A stretch of DNA of 25,412 nt from an uncultured Mucispirillum sp. (GTDB lineage: Bacteria > Chrysiogenota > Deferribacteres > Deferribacterales > Mucispirillaceae), in assembly GCA_910586745.1 (NCBI GenBank), contig CAJUJZ010000007.1, positions 14,557 through 39,968 on the forward strand, given 5' to 3'. Shown here piece by piece: positions 20,302 to 25,412 of the stretch. The notes beneath the pieces are model-generated. The model had not been told where the DNA came from and searched no databases. It saw only the letters and a program-made list of their open reading frames with translations. Each line of letters opens with the position of its first letter. Position 1 is the first letter of the stretch. Position numbers and translations under genes: made by a program.

Positions 20302-20305
20302 ATCA

Positions 20306-20545
20306 CTATTTTGCGTTAGCTTTAATAAAATCAATTGCGTCTTGAACTGTTTTAATTTTAGTAGATTCTTCATCAGGAATTTCAATATCAAACTCGCTTT
20401 CAAGTTCCATAATCAGTTGAACTGTATCAAGAGAATCTGCACCTAAATCATCAATAAAAGACGCTTCGTTTGTAACATTAGATACATCATCAACTTTTAA
20501 TTGCTCTGCAATAATTTCCTTTACTCTTTTTTCAATATCTGCCAT
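20306..20545 (-). CDS. acpP: Acyl carrier protein
   Basis: This 79-residue acidic four-helix protein carries growing acyl chains. The phosphopantetheine attachment site is Ser38 in DDLGADSLDTVQ. The prosthetic group comes from CoA, whose synthesis includes CoaD from this same cluster. The ribosome site GGAGG is strong, and a terminator follows directly. Confidence 0.97.
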   Translation of the reverse strand: MADIEKRVKEIIAEQLKVDDVSNVTNEASFIDDLGADSLDTVQLIMELESEFDIEIPDEESTKIKTVQDAIDFIKANAK

Positions 20546-20596
20546 TTTATTTCCTCCTCACAGAAATAATATTTTATCCCTTGCGGGTTTATTTTT

Positions 20597-21346
20597 TTAT
20601 AAGTACATACCACCGTTTAAGTGTAGTGTCTGACCTGTCATATAATCAGAAAGCGGGCTTGCAAGATAAACTGCTGCATTTGCAATATCTTCAGGGCTGC
20701 CTAATGATTTTAATGGAATTTTTTCCATATATGCAGCCTTCACATCATCAGAAAGTGATGCTGTCATATCTGTTTCTATAAATCCTGGAGCAACGGCATT
20801 AACTCTAATACCACGAGATGCACATTCTAATGCTGCAGATTTAGTCATACCAATAATGCCTGCTTTTGCAGCAGAATAGTTAAACTGACCCGCATTACCA
20901 GCAAACCCTACAACACTTGATATGTTTATAATTTTACCATAACGGTTTTTCATCATACTTTTTACAGCTCTCCTTGTGCATAAGAAAGCTCCTTTTAAGT
21001 TGACATCAATAACAGAGTCCCATTCTTCTGTTTTCATACGCATAAGAAGATTATCTTTTGTGATACCTGCATTATTAACTAAAATATCTACAGGTCCAAG
21101 GCTTTTTTCAACACCAGAAAACATTTCTTCTACTTCTGGCTCAACATTCACTCTTGCTTTAAATATTTCTGCTTTACCGTCATTTTTTCTAATGAGTTCA
21201 GCAACTTCTACAGCAGACGCTTCACTGCTTGAATAGTTAACTGCAACAGCTGCACCATTTTCTGCTAAAGCTAAAGCAATAGCTTTACCTATACCGCGAG
21301 ATGCACCAGTTACAAGTGCAACTTTATCTTTTAACATATCTTTCAT
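20597..21346 (-). CDS. fabG: 3-oxoacyl-ACP reductase
   Basis: This 249-residue NADPH-dependent short-chain reductase carries out the first reduction of fatty-acid elongation. The cofactor motif TGASRGIG is at 13-20, NNAG at 91-94, and the catalytic residues are Asn116, Ser144, Tyr157 and Lys161. The C-terminus (YMTGQTLHLNGGMYL) is typical. It starts 1 bp after fabD, with AGGA as ribosome site. Confidence 0.95.
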   Translation of the reverse strand: MKDMLKDKVALVTGASRGIGKAIALALAENGAAVAVNYSSSEASAVEVAELIRKNDGKAEIFKARVNVEPEVEEMFSGVEKSLGPVDILVNNAGITKDNLLMRMKTEEWDSVIDVNLKGAFLCTRRAVKSMMKNRYGKIINISSVVGFAGNAGQFNYSAAKAGIIGMTKSAALECASRGIRVNAVAPGFIETDMTASLSDDVKAAYMEKIPLKSLGSPEDIANAAVYLASPLSDYMTGQTLHLNGGMYL

Positions 21347-21347
21347 T

Positions 21348-22262
21348 TTATAATTTTCCTAAATCATCTACAGTTGATATATTTATAGTTTCAACTGTTT
21401 TATTAATTTTTTTAATTAAACCTGTTAATACAGAGCCTGCACCTACTTCAATAAACAAAGTGACACCTGATGCTACCATATTTTCAACTGACTGTGTCCA
21501 TTTAACAGTGCCTGCAACCTGACGAATAAGTGCATTTTTAACTTCTGCACCTGTTTTTTCTACTGCTGCATCAATATTATTCATTATAGGAATATTTAAA
21601 TCATTTATTGCTGTATTATTTAAATATTCTGCCATAGCATCTTTAGCTGGCTGCATAAGCGAGCAGTGGAATGGAGCAGAAACAGGCAGTGATACAACTC
21701 TTTTTGCACCTGCAGTTTTAAGTTCTTCTCCAGCTTGTGCAACAGCATCTGCACTTCCTGCAATAACTACCTGACCAGGACAGTTAAAATTTGCAGGCTC
21801 TACTATAAAGCCATTTTTTGAAATACCAGCACATACTTTGCTGACAGTATCTTCATCAAGTCCAAGTACAGCACTCATAGCACCAGCACCAACAGGAACA
21901 GCACTTTGCATAAACTTACCTCTGTTATGCACTGCTTTAACAGTTTCTTCAAAAGATAAACCGCCTGCAGCATAAACAGCACTGTATTCGCCTAAAGAAT
22001 GACCTGCAAAAAAATCTGGCTGCACTTTATCTTTAATAAGCGACCATATAGATGCACTCATTGTTACAAGAGCTGGCTGAGTATTCTGAGTAAGTTTTAA
22101 ATCATTTTCAGGACCATTAAACATAATATCAGACAGGCCGTAACCTAATGCCTTATCTGCATTTGAGTAAAATTCTTTTACAGTATCAAACTTATCGTAA
22201 AAATCTTTACCCATTCCTACAAATTGTGACCCTTGTCCTGGAAATACAACAGCTACTGACAT
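21348..22262 (-). CDS. fabD: Malonyl-CoA-ACP transacylase
   Basis: This enzyme of about 304 residues moves malonate from CoA to ACP. Counted from an upstream ATG at 22,274 the motifs are FPGQGSQ (11-17), catalytic Ser93 in GHSLGEYSA and His203 in APFHCSLM. I prefer the ATG at 22,262 because GGAG lies six bases upstream of it and the earlier ATG has no ribosome site. The gap of about 276 bp upstream holds palindromes and probably a promoter. fabH, often found here, is absent. Confidence 0.94.
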   Translation of the reverse strand: MSVAVVFPGQGSQFVGMGKDFYDKFDTVKEFYSNADKALGYGLSDIMFNGPENDLKLTQNTQPALVTMSASIWSLIKDKVQPDFFAGHSLGEYSAVYAAGGLSFEETVKAVHNRGKFMQSAVPVGAGAMSAVLGLDEDTVSKVCAGISKNGFIVEPANFNCPGQVVIAGSADAVAQAGEELKTAGAKRVVSLPVSAPFHCSLMQPAKDAMAEYLNNTAINDLNIPIMNNIDAAVEKTGAEVKNALIRQVAGTVKWTQSVENMVASGVTLFIEVGAGSVLTGLIKKINKTVETINISTVDDLGKL

Positions 22263-22309
22263 AAGTTTCTCCATTAATATGGCTTACAAGATAAGATATA
22301 AATATAATA

Positions 22310-22333
22310 ATTAAGACTAGAAAAAACTAGAAT
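22310..22333 (-). promoter_or_regulatory. Possible regulator site near fabD
   Basis: The plus strand reads ATTAAGACTAG, six A, then CTAGAAT, an imperfect inverted repeat. One half equals the CTAGTCTTAAT half of the Bacillus FapR operator, but no FapR is visible here and the match may be chance. It lies 48 bp upstream of the fabD start. Confidence 0.3.
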
Positions 22334-22336
22334 GGT

Positions 22337-22441
22337 GGCATTATCTGCCGTATAAAGACGAAAATTGTTTCCTATATTGTAAGCGTATTTTTTTATTTCT
22401 TATTTAATTTTACAAACAACATTTTTGGCAGATTATCTGCC
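22337..22441. repeat. Paired GGCAGATAAT palindromes upstream of fabD
   Basis: GGCATTATCTGCC (22,337-22,349) and GGCAGATTATCTGCC (22,427-22,441) share GGCAGATAAT on the minus strand and are each palindromic. The second is a perfect 7-bp inverted repeat around one T and is followed on the plus strand by six T. They may be a paired regulator site. The rest of the plsX-fabD gap is plain AT-rich sequence. Confidence 0.5.
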
Positions 22442-22538
22442 TTTTTTAAGCCTTATTCTTTTATACATGTTAATATTATACAGTAAAATTTATATAATAT
22501 CAATAATTCATTTTATTTATAACATTATCAATGATAAA

Positions 22539-23564
22539 TTAATAGTTTAATATACTTGTAAGAGAATCTTTTAAATCTCCAACAATAGCTTCATTCATCT
22601 TACTTTCTGCAGCACGCACAGCCACTCTTATACCATTTGCTACTGCTGTGTCATTAGATGAGCCGTGACCTATTACACATATACCTTTAACACCAAGCAG
22701 TGGAGCTCCGCCATATTGAGCACCGTCTGTTTTCTTTTTTAAACTTTCAAATGCTTTTTTAGAAAGTAATGCACCTATTTTAGATACAGTAGATGATAAC
22801 ACCTCTTGTTTAAGCATATATGTCATATATTTTGCTACTGACTGGCTTACTTTTAATGCAATATTTCCTGCAAAACCATCACATACTACAACATCAGCTT
22901 CGCCTCTAAATAATGCTTTACCCTCTACATTACCAGTAAATTTGATAACATCGGTTTTTTTAAGGATAGGATATACTGCTTTTGTAAGCATATCGCCTTT
23001 TCCTTCTTCTTCACCATTACTTAAAAGACCAACTGCTGGACTATCAATATGAAGCACTTTTTTTGCATATGCTGAACCCATAATTGCAAATGTAACTAAA
23101 TGTTCAGGACGGCAGTCCACATTTGCACCTACATCAAGCATAAAAAAACAGCCTCTCTCGTTTGATGCTGGAAGTATTGTGCCGATAGCAGGGCGTGCAA
23201 CCCCTTCAAGCAGACCTAATACTACCATTGAAACAGCCATAGCTGCACCGCTGTTGCCAGCTGTAAAAAATCCAGCAGCTTTACCATCTTTTACAAGCTT
23301 TAACCCTATATGCATAGATGACCTGCGTTTACCACGGACTATTTCTGATGGATGGTCATCCATAGCAATAAATTCATCAGTATGCATTATCTGTATTTTA
23401 GGCTGTTTCTGTTTAGTGCAGGCAGCAAGCTCTTTTTCAATAACAGCTTTGTCGCCAACTAAAATCACTTCCAAATTTTGTGTTTCATTAACAGCCTTTA
23501 CAGCACCTTTTACAACTTCGCTTGGGGCGTTATCTCCGCCCATAGCATCAACAGCGATAACCAT
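22539..23564 (-). CDS. plsX: Phosphate acyltransferase PlsX
   Basis: This 341-residue enzyme makes acyl-phosphate from acyl-ACP, the acyl donor for PlsY in phospholipid synthesis. It begins VIAVDAMGGDNAPSEVVKGA and keeps the family's DDHPSEIVRGKRRSSM, FTAGNSGAAMA, DVGANVDCRPEHL and DGFAGNIALK segments. It starts 3 bp after rpmF, the common DUF177-rpmF-plsX order. Confidence 0.95.
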   Translation of the reverse strand: MVIAVDAMGGDNAPSEVVKGAVKAVNETQNLEVILVGDKAVIEKELAACTKQKQPKIQIMHTDEFIAMDDHPSEIVRGKRRSSMHIGLKLVKDGKAAGFFTAGNSGAAMAVSMVVLGLLEGVARPAIGTILPASNERGCFFMLDVGANVDCRPEHLVTFAIMGSAYAKKVLHIDSPAVGLLSNGEEEGKGDMLTKAVYPILKKTDVIKFTGNVEGKALFRGEADVVVCDGFAGNIALKVSQSVAKYMTYMLKQEVLSSTVSKIGALLSKKAFESLKKKTDGAQYGGAPLLGVKGICVIGHGSSNDTAVANGIRVAVRAAESKMNEAIVGDLKDSLTSILNY

Positions 23565-23567
23565 AAA

Positions 23568-23753
23568 CTATACTTCTTTAGTATCAGCCACTACTTTACG
23601 GCCTTTATAAGTTCCGCAGCTAGGGCATACAGTATGAGCTTGTTTTAACTCACCACAGTTTTCGCATTTAACACCAAGAAGTGTAGATGGATGATGGTGA
23701 GACCTTCTCATACCTACTTTGCTTTTTGTTGTCTTGTGTTTTGGATTAGGCAT
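23568..23753 (-). CDS. rpmF: Ribosomal protein bL32
   Basis: This 61-residue large-subunit protein keeps its four zinc-binding cysteines (30, 33, 43 and 46; CENC and CPSC), so it is the zinc-using form. MPNPKHKTTKSKVGMRRSHH is characteristic. It lies between DUF177 and plsX. Confidence 0.96.
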   Translation of the reverse strand: MPNPKHKTTKSKVGMRRSHHHPSTLLGVKCENCGELKQAHTVCPSCGTYKGRKVVADTKEV

Positions 23754-23822
23754 TGTTGCTCTCCCTGTTTTACCAAAATGGTTATTATTATTTTATATTG
23801 TTTACCAAAAATGGTTTATTTA

Positions 23823-24326
23823 CTACTTTAATTTATCAAGTGCAGCCCAGCGTGAATCTGTATTCTTAATACATGTACATTTTTCAGTATTAAGTGATGC
23901 ACCGCAGCCCTGACATATACCCTTGCAGTCCTCTTTACAAAGCCTTTTTTCAGGAACTAAAAGCAGTGCTTCTTCCCTTAAAAGCTCATGTATATCAAAG
24001 TGATCTTTTGGGGTAACATACATACCAGCTTCTTCGTCAGATAAACCTTCTTCCCCATCTGCTTCCATTGGCGGATATTCACCAAGTGGGGAAAGAGTAA
24101 GTATTAAATCTTCTTCTATATCTACATTAACAGGCTCTAAGCATCTGTCACAAGGGCATGAAAAGCACAGATTAAGTTTACCAGTAACCACATAAGCATT
24201 CCCTGCTTTATCAATGCGACCTGAAAAAGATTTAATATCAAATTTATCATCACCTTCGGCAAATGAAAAGGCTTCATCTATAACAAAGCCGCCATCATGC
24301 ACCTGCTCATAATATATAATCATCAC
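23823..24326 (-). CDS. DUF177 / YceD family protein
   Basis: This 167-residue protein has the family's cysteine motifs: CFSCPCDRCLEPV in the middle and CKEDCKGICQGCGASLN near the end. It resembles YceD, whose homologues are linked to 23S rRNA accumulation or large-subunit assembly. It is upstream of rpmF, as in most bacteria. It is the first gene after a strong promoter. A second Met directly follows the first, so the start could be one codon later. Confidence 0.9.
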   Translation of the reverse strand: MMIIYYEQVHDGGFVIDEAFSFAEGDDKFDIKSFSGRIDKAGNAYVVTGKLNLCFSCPCDRCLEPVNVDIEEDLILTLSPLGEYPPMEADGEEGLSDEEAGMYVTPKDHFDIHELLREEALLLVPEKRLCKEDCKGICQGCGASLNTEKCTCIKNTDSRWAALDKLK

Positions 24327-24363
24327 TAACTCATCATTATATAATCATAAATATTTGCCCGTG

Positions 24364-24392
24364 ATTATAATAAATATAACAATAATCGTCAA
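24364..24392 (-). promoter_or_regulatory. Promoter of the DUF177-rpmF-plsX operon
   Basis: On the minus strand TTGACG and a perfect TATAAT are separated by 17 bases. The start would be near 24,357, giving a leader of about 30 nt. Confidence 0.8.
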
Positions 24393-24801
24393 GAGAAAAA
24401 AGCATATACCATATTTTCTATAAGTTGTAAATAAAAAAATCAGACAGTTATATTTTTACTTCTTAACTAAACATTATAAATAATATAAAAAGATTATTTT
24501 TAAATTACAAAAAAATAATCCATTTTTTATTTCAACAATCTCACATGGAGATTTAAAATTTAAGCATATTTTAGCAGTATTATTGTATCGTTCTTGGTGT
24601 ATTTTAACCGCATTAATTCATCTTTAGAATGAAATATATTTTTTACCATAAATGGAATATACTATTTATTTTATATTCTTTTCTGTAAAAAATGTATTAC
24701 GACATTATAAAACTTTAATAAAGTGAGCTTTTTTCTTATTTAATATATTATTTTTATAAAATTATCCAATTTTATTATAAGTAAAAAATATATTTTCTCA
24801 C
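24393..24801. other. AT-rich intergenic region without a gene
   Basis: No open frame with a ribosome site is visible. One inverted repeat stands out: GATTATTTTT (24,492-24,501) with AAAAATAATC (24,511-24,520), followed on the minus strand by five T. It resembles a terminator for leftward transcription, but no gene leads into it within the window. Confidence 0.5.
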
Positions 24802-24847
24802 TTGACACATATTAATATATAGTATAACTATTATACTATATATTAAT
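24802..24847 (+). promoter_or_regulatory. Promoter -35 box and 37-bp operator palindrome of the ATPase gene
   Basis: TTGACA (24,802-24,807) is followed by a perfect palindrome, 24,811-24,847, with 17-bp arms (ATTAATATATAGTATAA and its complement) around CTA. A -10 box must lie within the palindrome (for example TATAAC or TAACTA), so a protein bound there would shut off the gene. It ends 48 bp before the ATPase start. Confidence 0.6.
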
Positions 24848-24895
24848 TAAATATTAATTGTATATAAAATTTATTCTCACTTATAAGGTGATATT

Positions 24896-25412
24896 ATGTT
24901 ATTACAATTTACTTTTAAAAATTTTAGGTCTTTTAAAGATGAAAATATATTAGATATGCGTGCTGCAAAAGTTACAGAACTTTCTTACCATGTAAGAAAA
25001 GCAGGGAAAGAAAAAGTGCTGCCAATTACTGCTGTTTATGGAGCAAATGCCAGTGGAAAATCAAATGTGATTGGAGCTCTTTCTTTTATGGTAATGTGTG
25101 TAACTAACTCTGTTATGTTTAGCTCTGAAAATAATAATACTGCATTAAAATTTCCATACACTGATAATGTAAGGTTTAGTTTGATAAATAATAATGATGA
25201 AACATATTCTACTTTTGAAACCACATTTATATTACCTAATAAAAAAAGATATTTATATGGATTCAAAATAGATAAAAACGGATTTAAAGACGAATGGTTA
25301 AAACTAATAAAAGCAAATAATGAATATAATGATATTATAGTTAGAAAAAATTATAAATTAATAAATTATAAAACTAAGAAAACAAAAATGGAAGTAAATA
25401 TTAAAACATCAT
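24896..25412 (+). CDS. AAA ATPase, RloA/COG1106-like (partial, cut by window end)
   Basis: The first 172 codons are open to the window's right edge. The protein starts MLLQFTFKNFRSFKDENILD, typical of SMC/Rad50-like AAA ATPases of the COG1106 group. Walker A GANASGKS is at residues 49-56. The following alternating region (KFPYTDNVRFSLI, then STFETTFILP and KRYLYGFKI) fits the beta-rich part that precedes the signature motifs. The ATG follows AAGGTGATATT. Members such as RloA are found in restriction or abortive-infection loci, commonly with a downstream RloB-type partner; whether one is present here lies beyond the window. The special palindrome upstream suggests tight control. Confidence 0.75.
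   Translation, partial: MLLQFTFKNFRSFKDENILDMRAAKVTELSYHVRKAGKEKVLPITAVYGANASGKSNVIGALSFMVMCVTNSVMFSSENNNTALKFPYTDNVRFSLINNNDETYSTFETTFILPNKKRYLYGFKIDKNGFKDEWLKLIKANNEYNDIIVRKNYKLINYKTKKTKMEVNIKTS

Noticed and set aside
1..25412. tRNA, rRNA or tmRNA gene, including one at the prophage junction
   Set aside because: I saw no cloverleaf or rRNA-like sequence, and the junction beside coaD shows no tRNA end.

Overview
The window is AT-rich DNA from a Gram-negative-type bacterium. It holds one end of a prophage (about 1-16,280) next to a conserved housekeeping operon (16,299-24,326), and a separate ATPase gene is cut by the right edge. The order DUF177-rpmF-plsX-fabD-fabG-acpP-fabF-rnc-radical SAM-rsmD-coaD, the low G+C, and phage spanins with a lipobox suggest a low-GC Deferribacteres-like host, possibly near Mucispirillum. 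That assignment comes from gene order and composition only, not from a database match.

Prophage late region (minus strand, 12,442 down to 114). A promoter-like site at 12,798-12,826 precedes a leader of about 350 nt. Then come an M15-type endolysin, an unknown gene, overlapping inner and outer spanins, a DUF2730-like membrane/coiled-coil protein, small and large terminase, a DUF1073-type portal with an extra C-terminal nuclease-like domain, a Mu F-like head protein, a protease-scaffold fusion, a cement protein, a DUF2184-type major capsid protein, an unknown protein, a DUF4054 connector and a gp10-like neck protein. Tail genes must lie beyond the left edge. Most gaps are packed with repeats and inverted repeats. 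The most striking is a family of eight three-hairpin elements, all in one orientation. In the late-mRNA sense their outer hairpins expose GGA loops, several close to the CsrA/RsmA binding consensus.

Prphage control and cargo region (13,000-16,280). A cI-like repressor (minus) and a Cro-like protein (plus) diverge around two perfect operator palindromes. A lipoprotein gene lies directly behind the repressor gene, like lysogenic-conversion cargo. Beyond Cro are four tiny rightward genes, the last with a probable one-base frameshift. Between lipoprotein and lysis genes is a cassette that looks like a type I toxin-antitoxin system: a 35-residue hydrophobic peptide, a structured leader, complementary transcript ends and a convergent antisense promoter. 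Another tiny membrane peptide and a ribbon-helix-helix-like protein follow. No integrase, transposase or replication gene is present, and the small genes stop 20 bp from coaD.

Housekeeping operon (minus strand). A strong promoter (24,364-24,392) starts DUF177-rpmF-plsX. After a 276-bp gap with palindromes comes fabD-fabG-acpP, then a terminator hairpin, then fabF-rnc-radical SAM-rsmD-coaD with overlapping or nearly touching genes. Together these serve fatty-acid and phospholipid synthesis, ribosome and rRNA maturation, and CoA synthesis (4'-phosphopantetheine for ACP derives from CoA). fabH is not in the cluster.

Right edge. A 37-bp palindrome beside a -35-like box precedes a plus-strand AAA ATPase of the RloA/COG1106 type, a family often found in phage-defence loci. 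Only its first 172 codons are in the window.
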